Origin: Larus michahellis
Lineage: Eukaryota; Chordata; Aves; Charadriiformes; Laridae
Assembly: GCF_964199755.1 (NCBI RefSeq)
Contig: NC_133900.1
Coordinates: 22,979,701 to 23,043,700 of the forward strand
Length of the DNA: 64,000 nucleotides
Direction: 5' to 3'
The notes below the pieces were generated by a model that saw nothing but the letters and a program-made list of their open reading frames with translations, searched no databases and was not told the origin of the DNA. Positions 52,201-61,416 of the stretch are shown one piece after another. Position 1 is the first letter of the stretch; each line of letters opens with the position of its first letter. The translations under genes and the position numbers were made by a program.

Positions 52201-53698
52201 AAACTACCCCTAAAATGTCTGTTTTGTTCACCTCTAACATGTCAAATACAAGCCTCCATAGGAAGGCAAATCTCTACAAGGTCTCGTAAAGTGTATTTTG
52301 CTTTTGCAAGTAAGCCAACACACTCATTTTGTACTGAAAATGAACTAACAGAAGCAGGTAACACTACAAAACAGCTGTATGCGTTTACCACTCAAACAAG
52401 ACACAACTATGAGTTTACATAGATCTGGAAAAAGCTAGCGTTTTACCTACCAGTAGGATTTGACTTGACTACAATGAAACTGCAGAATTTGGGGAAATAA
52501 GAGGAGTATCAAAAAATCTCATTGGGCTCCTCAATTTAAAAGTTACTATTCAAGAGAAAAACCTGTTTTGAAGAGTACTGGATACATAGGCAATTCTCTG
52601 GCTGTAATCGCAGTACACAGACCCCCTCGCCCCGTGAGGTTACGGCTAGGGTAACACATCGCTGCGGCTGATGCACACAAATGTGCACGTGCAGCATGGA
52701 TGCAGCATGTTTTCTGCAAGAACAGGCTACATGCTGTCCTGGTACTATGCCATGTCTCAAATGTCACTAGACACTTAAGATGCATTCTGAAGAGGACTTG
52801 GTGCCAACTTTCACTTTCTAGTTTTATCCATTTTGTTCCACCTTGTGGCAAAGTGCAATAAAACGTAGCGATTTGATCGAGTGACCTGACGTACGTACAG
52901 GTGTTCAGCTGCGCGAGGTCTGAACCTGAAGCTGGGCAGAGGCAAGGAGAGAGACGGGGCTGAGACTGAAAGTACTGAGAAGAGGGGGCACTGCTGTCTT
53001 GGATTAAGAGATCAGTGGAGCCAGCGACCATCAGAATGTCTGTTTCAAAACCGCAGCCCGTACAGTATTACTGAAAGTTCCTCAATTTCATCGTTTAGTA
53101 AGATACACGCAAGCGAGACACATAGCAATTAGTCTTGTTTGGGGACCAAAAAATCAGCTTATCCTCGTGTCAAAACAAACAGGCTTATTCTGAAAAGCTT
53201 ATGAAGCAGAACAGAGAAGGCTTTGAGTTAGAAATTTTCCACGATCAAAAGGTTGAGAGAGCGTTAAGCTATTCCTCTATGTATTGTAAGGATTGCTCTT
53301 TTCACCTAGGAGACACAGCAGTTCGAGAGGTTTTCGAAGAGACTGGCATCAAGTCAGAGTTCAAGTCCATCCTAAGCATAAGACAGCAACACAAACACCC
53401 CGGAGCCTTCGGGAAGTCGGACATGTACATCATCTGTCGCCTGCAGCCCTCCTCTTTCAGCATCAGCTTCTGCCAGCAGGAGTGCCTGAGGTGTGAGTGG
53501 ATGGACCTCCAGGAGCTTGCTAGGACAAAAGACGCTACTCCCATCACCAGCAACGTAGCTAAACTCTTGCTTTACGGGTACCGGGAAGGGTTTGATAAGA
53601 TCGATTTAACCATGAGAGAGTTTCCAGCTGTCTACACAGGCCGCTTCTACAAACTGTACCACAGGGAGCTGCCTGAGTCCTACAGAAACATTACATGA
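40139..53698 (+). CDS. NUDT6: NUDT6, Nudix hydrolase (FGF2 antisense gene), complete
   Basis: Five plus-strand exons join in frame: 40139-40286, 41361-41564, 46647-46702, 49751-49805 and 53310-53698, giving 283 residues and a TGA stop. The N-terminal part ([27 protein letters not shown]) is the NUDT6-specific domain. The Nudix box GX5EX7REUXEEXGU is complete at residues 146-168 (G146, E152, R160, E161, E164, E165, G167), so metal-dependent hydrolysis is expected. The C-terminus ([31 protein letters not shown]) also matches NUDT6. The first 20 residues contain five Arg and no acid, compatible with a mitochondrial presequence. The physiological substrate is not firmly known. In vertebrates this gene is transcribed antisense to FGF2. 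The protein is somewhat shorter than the roughly 316-residue human long form, mainly at the N-terminus. Confidence 0.95.
40310..40330 (+). promoter_or_regulatory. Potential G-quadruplex, NUDT6 intron 1
   Basis: Four guanine runs of 4, 4, 4 and 6 bases separated by single T residues. One-base loops are the most stable class of parallel quadruplex. It is on the NUDT6 RNA strand, 24 bases after the proposed donor and directly after a competing GT donor. Folding in vivo is inference. Confidence 0.7.
40563..40573 (+). promoter_or_regulatory. YY1-type motif
   Basis: AAGATGGCGGC matches the core YY1 site seen near many housekeeping promoters. It lies in NUDT6 intron 1, at the edge of the CpG island. 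A second ATGGCGGC follows at 40587. Confidence 0.5.
41361..41564 (+). CDS. NUDT6: NUDT6 coding exon 2
   Basis: Acceptor CTCTTGCAG|ACGCCG and donor GTTGCAG|GTTAGT, phase 1 to phase 1. It encodes [13 protein letters not shown] and [16 protein letters not shown], the hallmark NUDT6 pre-Nudix domain. Confidence 0.95.
41565..46646 (+). other. NUDT6: NUDT6 intron 2
   Basis: A 5.1-kb intron. I recognise no repeat family or gene in it. Confidence 0.7.
46647..46702 (+). CDS. NUDT6: NUDT6 coding exon 3 (56 nt)
   Basis: Acceptor CTACTAG|GTGCTG and donor AATAAG|GTAAGT, ending in phase 0. It encodes [19 protein letters not shown], the first strands of the Nudix fold. The open frame extends far upstream into the intron, but only this part has homology. 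Confidence 0.93.
48845..48865 (+). repeat. A21 homopolymer
   Basis: An uninterrupted run of 21 A in NUDT6 intron 3. No recognisable retroposed body precedes it, so it is reported as a microsatellite only. Confidence 0.85.
49189..49194 (-). terminator. FGF2: Candidate distal FGF2 poly(A) signal
   Basis: AATAAA on the minus strand, the first canonical signal found downstream of the FGF2 stop codon. It is one arm of an inverted repeat whose other arm is an AATAAA on the plus strand at 49202-49207. Confidence 0.45.
49751..49805 (+). CDS. NUDT6: NUDT6 coding exon 4 (55 nt, first half of Nudix box)
   Basis: Acceptor AGTACAG|ACTCTA and donor GACATTG|GTAAGT in phase 1. It encodes [18 protein letters not shown], the Nudix approach and the GX5E half of the motif. 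It is too short for open-frame detection, but phase and homology with exons 3 and 5 fix it. Confidence 0.93.
49806..53309 (+). other. NUDT6: NUDT6 intron 4
   Basis: A 3.5-kb intron that probably lies wholly within the FGF2 3'UTR on the other strand. I saw no coding sequence of its own. Confidence 0.7.
53310..53698 (+). CDS. NUDT6: NUDT6 coding exon 5 (second half of Nudix box, C-terminus)
   Basis: Acceptor TTTCACCTAG|GAGACA; it completes the split Gly codon and encodes [16 protein letters not shown], the REUXEEXGU half of the Nudix box with its metal-binding glutamates, then the rest of the protein to TGA at 53696-53698. The open frame upstream to 53135 is intronic. Confidence 0.96.
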
Positions 53699-53917
53699 TA
53701 GCAATAATTTCACATTTCATTATATTAATAATTTAGAATTATTATTTTAGTGTTATTTAGACCATATTAAAATTATCCATGGAATTCTTTTTAGGTAATT
53801 GCTAGAAAGTAATTATTTGTTCTCTAATAAGCTATAGAGATATAAATTATTTTTAAAGGTAAATATTGCTGTAAGTGTGCATCAGATTTGTTTACTCTGT
53901 ACAGCAAACATAAGGTA

Positions 53918-53923
53918 AATAAA
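53918..53923 (+). terminator. NUDT6: NUDT6 candidate poly(A) signal
   Basis: A canonical AATAAA 220 bp after the NUDT6 stop codon, in an AT-rich 3'UTR. It would give a compact 3'UTR ending near 53,940, short of the FGF2 stop codon at 54,194. Confidence 0.55.
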
Positions 53924-54193
53924 ATAGCTCTACATAGATATCTAGCAGAAAACAGAAGTGTTATTGATCCTGAAAATATATTTTCCAAGTAATTTTACCT
54001 CCGCACACACTGGCACAACAGGTTTAAAGAGCAACATAAAGACAGGATGAAACATTCATGTTTTAATCTGGTATCTGCAAAAGTAGTTAATATCAGCAAA
54101 TCACCGCTTATATTTTTGCTACTTCAGAGAGGAGTAGGAAACTCGACGTCTTTAGTGTAGCGTGGCGTATGTGCTCGGAATCTGACGTGGAAA

Positions 54194-54379
54194 TCAGCTT
54201 TTAGCAGACATGGGAAGAAAAAGGATAGCTTTCTGTCCAGGTCCAGTCTTTGGTCCGGGTTTGTACTGTCCAGTTCTTTTCAGTGCCACGTACCAATCGG
54301 AGTATTTCCGCGATCGGTAAGTGTTATAGTTATTAGATTCCAAACGCTCAAAAAAGAAACATTCTTCTGTTGCACATTT
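54194..54379 (-). CDS. FGF2: FGF2 coding exon 3 (last)
   Basis: Acceptor CTTTTAG|AAATGTGC; it encodes ECFFFERLESNNYNTYRSRK with receptor- and heparin-contacting residues, then the Lys-rich C-terminus, ending LPMSAKS and TGA at 54196-54194. Confidence 0.97.
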   Translation of the reverse strand, partial: KCATEECFFFERLESNNYNTYRSRKYSDWYVALKRTGQYKPGPKTGPGQKAILFLPMSAKS

Positions 54380-57300
54380 CTAAAAGGGAAAAAGAAAAGG
54401 ATGAATATCCCATCACAACAAATCAATTCTTCAGATTCATGGGACTAACTTACTGAGAACGTAAGCAAGCAATACATTTGGTTTTAAGAAATCCGCATTA
54501 AAGGTTTCACGTTTAAATAAAGAGTTATTGTTAAAATACAGGTTTTAATTATGATTCATTTATTGTATTTAACACAGACCAAGCAGATCCTCGTTTGTTT
54601 TGACTGTGTAGTTCCTTTGTTCTGATCTGGAACTCGGTCAGACAAACGAAGAACCCCATCCCTTGGCACTTACTGACAGATCCTGACTTCCAAGCTCAGC
54701 AGTTTTGCTATCTCATCCTAGCTTGTAATTTAGCCAAAAAGAAAAGCAGGATGTAAGAGAAAAGGGACTATTTCCCTTGCCTTCCTCAAACCAACCTTTT
54801 TATCAGGTAGAGAAATAGTACAGCATAGCCTTTGCCCATTCTTTTCTCGTTTTGAGGTTTAACTTCCCTAAAGCTAATTCAAGCCTGTATTTAGAGGGCT
54901 CTGAAACAGTGGCAAGCCTGCATCTCTCCAAGATTTTTTTAAAATCCAAAACTTTTAAAATAATTCTAAGAAAAGATCAGACCTAGCGAAGATTTCTATA
55001 CCACACAGAGACCAAGCACACGCTACTAGTGTTTAGAAGTACATCTGCGGAATTATTCTGCTTCTGGAAGGAAGTCTTCAAAAACAACTCCACCTACATG
55101 GAATTAACCTACCTTTAAAAACATTCACACCTACAAATAAAAAAGGCGGTTCTTCACACAACAGGTAAAAGTTGAGCTGTGGAGCTTCTTACTACGGGAA
55201 GTTACAGTTTTCCCCCAGCTTACATGAATTCAAGTCACTTTTGGACAAGTTCATGGAAAAGAAATTCACTGAAATTTACTAAATAGGTAAAAACCATTCT
55301 TGGCTGAGAAGGCCCCACAGCTGAGACTGGTTGGAGGCTGGGAGACCTATTTGGAGAATTACTGTGTGTGTCTTTTCTTATACCCTGCATTTGATCACCA
55401 TCCGATAGGAGAGGCTGAGCTCCATCTCACGCCCTCCGAAGGTAAGCCTGCCATTAACAAATGGAGTGTGATTTACTTCCTTCTGCACACGGCAGAAACC
55501 ACCGCTCCCTTGGGGTGACCATACTGAAGAGAAAGTCTTCATTTTCACAGGATCCCATGGCTGTCGGGGACATCATGTCAGGTAGGCGTTAGTTTTTACA
55601 AGACTTCAACTCAAATTCTCCTGGATAGTTATTACTGCCTGGGCGACTTAAAACCAAGCTAATTTACCTATGACTAGTACTTACAGCTGTACATAGTCCA
55701 CAGGCAGGAAACAGGTACATTTATTCACTTTCTGAATAAATTCCCGAATAAGTTCCTCTGCATCGAGAACATCAGAGGACGTACTAACAGCTTGAGACAA
55801 GATCTAATTCCATAGGAAGAGTGTGACTACGGGTGTTTGACTGCCTTTATTCCAAGGCAGGTTCTCAGCAGCAGAGCCCGTCAGCAGACAGCAGCGCTCT
55901 CACAGCGGCAAACCCACCTGCAGAACAACCGCTTGAAAGCAAGAGGATTTATTTTCTCAACTACAAAGATGGCAAAAGTTCAACACCGCAGGAACTTGCT
56001 TGACTGGGGGGGTGGGAGGGGCACTTTCATTTCACATACACCATCTGCCAGTCCATCAATTCAGTCATACTCATTTACCCAGAAAATTTTTGGGAATGCC
56101 AGCAAAGGAGAAAAGCTAGTCATCAGACAGAAAGCACGTAAATGTGAAGGAATTCACAGGGAATGTGAAGCAGTTCAAATGCAGCCTGGAATAAAGTGAT
56201 CCGTCTCTGAACAGGTCTTCAAATAGAAGGTTTTTTTCCTCCAACCATTTTCAGATAGAAATTTTAGGTTCTACGGAAAATAATTTATAAGAGAAAACCC
56301 ATATGCAATTTCTCATTTCTATAACTCACTAATATTTTTACATCTCAAATAGCAGAAATCAAATTAACAGTTTTCGTATGATTTGTATTTTAAATAGTCT
56401 TTCTCAAGATAAATCATATTTTAATGCTTTTCATTCCAGCAATGTGAAAACAGATGCATTAATCATCTCAAGGCACAGATCCAGCCTGAAATGGATTACA
56501 GTAGCCTTAAGAGGGCACAGAAACTGGACTTTAAAAAGAAGGATTTAAGAACAAAAACAAACTTAAAGCAGAGTTTAGGCAAGTTCAGCCCAATTGCCCA
56601 AGCAGTAAATTCTGGCAGAGACCACAGCAGCCGGCTCAGGCCTCACCTGCGCCTCCTACCCGAAGCGGCAGCACCTCTGGACGCGCTGAGAGAGGTTTAA
56701 AAAGTAAAACCGATTAAACTGCTGAAATAGATTTTCAGGCAATTTATGGGCGTTATGAAAAAAAAAAAGGGTGAAAAAATAAAAAGAAAAAAGATTTTTG
56801 TTTGGTTTTTTACATTTATGAAGATATTTTGAAAGGTGCCATGTGATTCGCTGTGGACACTCAAGTTCTTATTTCTCCACAAAGCATACGTGATACCAGC
56901 GCTCTCCTACAGCACATTGCCAATGTAAATATTTTGACATAAAAGTGAACATTTAGGTGACAAATGATAGTTCAGGCTTTGTGAACTCTGCATTCCTGAA
57001 TGGCTGCCAAGTGCCAAAGGTGACATTTCGGAAGCCAGACAGCTGTCCGGTGGAGTGGGATGCTCGCCACCACGCTGTGACCCTCAGGCCCTGGAAAAAC
57101 CCTGGATGCCAATGGGGTTTTTTCATCAAATAACTCAAATCTACAGCCCTTCATGAAAAGGATAAAGAAAGGGGAAACACTTGAGAAGTGTGTGACTAAA
57201 TAAAACACTGACTGCAGGAGTTTTTGCTGTTTGCAATGTTGGTTGTAGCCGTGCTGGTACCACGCTCTGCTGTGTGCCACCGCTTACAGTACCCAAACCG

Positions 57301-60300
57301 CAATGACCACCAAAATCCTCCGGGTGATTCACCCAGGGCAGATTAATTAACCAAGAGAGGCAGCAAATTCCTGCAACAAAGTTATTCTTGCCTTATTTGC
57401 GTGGCCAAATGCCACCCGCTGATTGACTTCTCAGTGCAAACTGCATCTTCCTTAGTATCACATTATGCCAACTAACTACTTTGGACATTTTGGACTCAGA
57501 TTAGGAATTAAAATCCCTCAAATTTGTTCATTCTCAAAACCGAAACCAGAGGGTTAACCTGTAACTACCACAGCGGTTGGAGTTTGACCTGAGAAAGGCG
57601 ATGATCCTATTTAGCCTCATCTAACTATGAAAGGGCCAGCAAATGAAGGTTATTCTCACAAATACTCTTGTACCATCATTTTAATCCATAACATCAAGAA
57701 GAGAAGCATTTCCCTTCAAGTCAAGTCCTTCAGTCTGGCAAAGCTTGTCCGGTCACAGCAAAACCACGGAAGGATGACAGACAGAACAAATAGGTCGTAT
57801 CCTTAGTAACAAATTATTTCTTGCGAAATATAAAAGTTAGTCAAAAGCGCAATTCCTCCTTTCACGGGAAATGTTGAGAAAACTTCTTGAAATTAAATAA
57901 TCAAAAGCATTTCATTCCATAAAGTGAAAATATTTCATTATTATAATTAAATGAAACTGCAAAGTCAAAAGGAAGTGAAATGTTTCAATTTTTCTATTAA
58001 AAATCTGACAGAATAGATACATATCCTCACAAATATTTTTAGTTAAAACAGCATTTTCTGTTTTAACTGCTGCATTAACCACCAGCCATTTCCTCCGGTG
58101 ACTGATCTGGTAAAGATTACCTCTCCCCCACAACAACTGAGCCTGTTAGTAAACAGAGAACACAAAAATGCTAAATTAAAAAGCCGTATCACCTGGCTTC
58201 CACAACAAGATGCACTGCACCGCCATGCACATCACCAGTGTACGCCGTGGAACGCTGGCTATGCAATAAATCATTTTGCAAAACCCAACTCAGAACAAAC
58301 CACAAAGACACATCTCAACAAAGTAATGACAAAAACATCCGACTAGACGAAAAACACGACTGAATAATAATTTGCGAAAGTATTTCTGAAGATGTTGATA
58401 TATTTCTAAAACAAGGACACTGGGGAAATTGATCCTTGACACTGAAAAGTAATAAAAAAGAAGAGACAAAACAGATGTTAAGGACAGAATAGTACCTGAG
58501 TGACTAGTGGATTAGAGAACTAAATAGTTGTTTAGAAATCAAAGTTTTAAAAGAAATAACCAAAGGCTTCGGCACATACAAATTCATGTGTGCTGATGAG
58601 ATCACTTCACCGCAAAGATTTCCAGCAGACGCTCTTTCAAAGCTCTCCCTGAAACACCACGCTGCTCAAACTGAAAAAAACCACTGGCAATTAGCAACAG
58701 TTTCATGAGCATGTTTATAGGCAGAAAACAGTAGAGGCACGATTGGCCGCAAACTGTTGGAAGTCATAGTAGAGAAATCCTCATGGAAAAAACCCTGCCT
58801 GTGCTGCAGAAAACGGCCGTGGAATTGCAGAAGTATTCATTAGGCTGGTTGAAGAACAAAATCTTAGAATAGAGAGTTTTCATCTATGAATAGCAAAATT
58901 GAAGAGCTGTATGAAGTAGTGTTTACAGTAATCATGATTCAAGCAATACCCATTTCCAGAAACAAAGCAAAACAAAACAAATGTTCTATAAGCTCAAGTG
59001 AGAAGCACAAAGTGACCCAACTTTACGAGATTTTGAGAGAGTAATTCCAAGTGAACGGCAGACACTTTCCAGGCACATCACCTTACAAGAACTAGTTAAA
59101 AATCGCTCCACAGGAAGCATGTTCTACGACCAAAACCCACCCTGCAACAACAGCAGGTTGGAAATCCCAAATATAAACACACCCAGGTGTTTATCATTTT
59201 ACAACTGGTGCTAAATGCCCTATTTTGACCATTCCCTGCCGCTTGGGCTAAGGAGGGCAATTTGAATGGAAAGCCGAGTGCCACCACAGCGAGCACCACA
59301 GGAAATTCCCAATTATCCTTAATTCAAGAATAGCACAGTGGAGGACTACTCACATTTTCTTCAACTGAGCTGTCACACAACACCCGAGTAAAGAATGCCA
59401 TAACTTGAAACAGGTTCTTTAACTGTATTCACAGCCATAAACCGAAGGGGCTTCCTGGAGCCAGAGGAGCCGAGGGGCACAGCAGGGACCCTCCGCTCCT
59501 GTGAACTGCTCCAGTGTTTCATTAGCCTGCAGACTAATTACACTCTCAGAGGCAGAACTGAGGGGAATCAGAAGTCATTTCTGCGGCCCTTGGCACAGGT
59601 CTCTCATTAGCTGCAGTTCAGCTGGGGTCAGGAATGCACTTTATTGTTAACACCTGGTACCGGAGGGGGCTCGCACGGGAGCTGCATGGGGCCGTGTTCA
59701 AGACAGCAAAGCAACGGGGATTATTTCAAACTGAAATTCTAGTAGGATGCCCCACAGTGGTCCTTCACAAATGCTGGAACTTTGTCTGCGCTGAAGGTTA
59801 GAAATACGGATGAGAGATTTACAGTGCCTACGTCTCATAAGCAAAATGAACGTTAACTGCAGCTCTCAGAGCAAAATTTATAATCTAGCTCTAGAAGAAT
59901 TTACTAACGTTTAGAGTCTTCTAAACACAGCGGCTTTAAAACACAGTTAAAAATTAAGCTGATACCAGTAAAATGCATGGAGTTTAAAACTAGTCTAGAG
60001 ACTAGTTTAATTTACCTACATTTAATAAGCTTCTTTTTTAATTTTATCATCATGTTTTCAAAAATGTTTTTCTTGCCAGTTTTCTAGTTTGGAAGTACAC
60101 ATGACCAATAAAAACTTTATTCTTTACAAAGAGGAAAATGAGCAAACAATATATACAGATTACCATCAAAACCATCAATTTTTTAAAAAATTGGCTTTGT
60201 TTCCTACTTGAAAAGGGTCTTTACAATCACTTTATGTGAAAGTAAGCAAAAGAGGAAAAAATTACTCATGGTGGGGAGAGGGAGAGACTTCATTCTCCAT

Positions 60301-60702
60301 TTGTTCTCATAGTTTCCTTCTATACATGACCACTATAATTTTTCCTCTCTCAGACAGGTCATTCCAGTTAAGTTTTGCAGCTTCTAGGCAAGGGCAGACA
60401 TACCCGTCTCTTCCTAGTTCATAGTTCAATTAATTGACTAAGGTTGTGCAGAGCTAATTTCTCCCTGGTAAATCACGGAGAGAGAAGCTGAGTAAGCCCT
60501 GCTGGAGGAGGGGCTGCTCAATACAGAGCGAGGAAAGAACCGACCAATACAGACAGACACGTAGAGAGATCAATATTAAAAAAACCCACGCTGCTTACCA
60601 ATGCCAGCAACCGGCCATCCTCCTTCATCGCCAGGAAGCGATTTGCGCTTACGCCTTTGATTGACACCACTCCTCTTTCTTCTGCTTGAAGTTGCAGTTT
60701 GA
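54194..60702 (-). CDS. FGF2: FGF2, fibroblast growth factor 2, coding exons 2-3 (exon 1 beyond the window)
   Basis: Two minus-strand exons, 60702-60599 and 54379-54194, encode the C-terminal two thirds of FGF2, a heparin-binding growth factor that signals through FGF receptors. The joined sequence runs from KLQLQAEERGVVSIKG to LFLPMSAKS and a TGA. It reads as the avian form, for example VSANRFLAMKEDGRLLALK and KYSDWYVALKRTG. The basic C-terminal patch (LKRTGQYKPGPKTGPGQKA) forms the heparin-binding site. The exon 2 length (104 nt) matches the family. Exon 1, with the start codon and the upstream CUG starts known in this gene, was not found up to 64,000; intron 1 is long in vertebrates. Confidence 0.97.
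54380..60598 (-). other. FGF2: FGF2 intron 2
   Basis: A 6.2-kb intron with an old CR1/L3-like fragment (55139-55425) and, at about 59500-59665, a stretch with homeodomain- and E-box-type motifs that could be a conserved element. No other gene was seen. Confidence 0.7.
55139..55425 (+). mobile_element. Ancient CR1/L3-like LINE fragment
   Basis: Plus-strand order resembles the 3' part of old amniote CR1/L3 elements: GGTTCTTCACACAACAGG, GTGGAGCTTCTTACTACGGG, TTTTGGACAAGTTCATGGAA, AAATTTACTAAATAGG, GAGGCTGGGAGACC-like text and a TTGGAGAATTACTGTGTGTG end. It is heavily diverged. It lies in FGF2 intron 2, antisense to FGF2. The assignment rests on remembered consensus order, not an alignment. Confidence 0.6.
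60599..60702 (-). CDS. FGF2: FGF2 coding exon 2 (104 nt)
   Basis: Acceptor TTCGCAG|TCAAAC completes an Ile codon from exon 1; the donor is GCATTG|GTAAGC in phase 0. It encodes the middle of the beta-trefoil. The acceptor is preceded by an unbroken run of 20 T (on the minus strand). Confidence 0.96.
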
Positions 60703-60710
60703 CTGCGAAT

Positions 60711-60730
60711 AAAAAAAAAAAAAAAAAAAA
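60711..60730 (+). repeat. A20 homopolymer beside the FGF2 exon 2 acceptor
   Basis: Twenty A on the plus strand, so 20 T on the FGF2 strand, ending 8 bases before exon 2. It forms the polypyrimidine tract of that splice site. Confidence 0.9.
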
Positions 60731-61374
60731 GAGAAAACTACTTTTTCACAGCCATTGTGGTATTTCAGCACCTGACAGTGAAGCCTACTGCTTCAAGCCG
60801 AAAACCAGAGAAAGCACGAGCTTCAGCTTGCAGCGAAGACAGTAAGCTTTCAATCTCTTTCAGTCTCTCGCTCTCTGATCCCATTTTTCATCAAAGAAAA
60901 TGCTTACTGCAAAGTAAGTAGCTATTGTCAAATTGGGAACAATAAGCGTGAGTTATCCTTCTATCTTCATTTCACATAAAAGCAACTTTAAAACGCCATA
61001 GAATTCCTTGAAGGATCACTTATGGCATGGTCAATGGCTCATAGAAAATGGAAATTTTTCATGGCAATTTTCTTATGGAGATATTTCTTGGTGTTTATGG
61101 AACAGCATCAGACATTGAATACATGCAACTCTATACAGCTAAATTGTCAGAGAGGCCTGAGTCTGGACTACAATTAAGACCATCCAGGACCGGATCATTT
61201 GCTAAATATTATAGCAGTTCCCAACGGAACAGTATCAATTAGTTTACATCAAACATCCACCAAGTGGTTAGAATAAACAAACAGAACTGCAAAAGCAGAT
61301 GAGAATAGCAAAGACACAATAAACGGCACTATACAAATCAGGAACATGAAAAGTAGGTTTCTATGAATCAGTTA

Positions 61375-61416
61375 TTTAAAAAAAAAAAAAAATGAACACT
61401 TTTTTTTTTTTTTAAA
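61375..61416. repeat. A/T homopolymer inverted repeat
   Basis: ATTT followed by a 16-base A-run, a 7-base spacer (TGAACAC), then a 13-base T-run followed by AAAT. The arms pair perfectly over about 16 bp. It lies in FGF2 intron 1. Confidence 0.85.

Larger units (their letters stand above)
49189..54193 (-). other. FGF2: Probable FGF2 3'UTR, antisense to NUDT6
   Basis: Reading the minus strand beyond the FGF2 stop, the first AATAAA I find is at 49194-49189, about 5.0 kb away; only variant signals such as ATTAAA (54067-54062) come earlier. A 5-6 kb 3'UTR overlapping the antisense gene is known for vertebrate FGF2. The far end is therefore inferred from signal position and family knowledge, and shorter forms are likely too. 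Confidence 0.5.

Noticed and set aside
52546-53031. A 161-codon minus-strand open frame
   Set aside because: It falls in the inferred FGF2 3'UTR, with no recognisable domain and no splice context.
53135-53309. Upstream extension of the NUDT6 last-exon frame to an ATG at 53135
   Set aside because: Homology begins exactly at the acceptor 53309|53310 and the extension has no match to the family.
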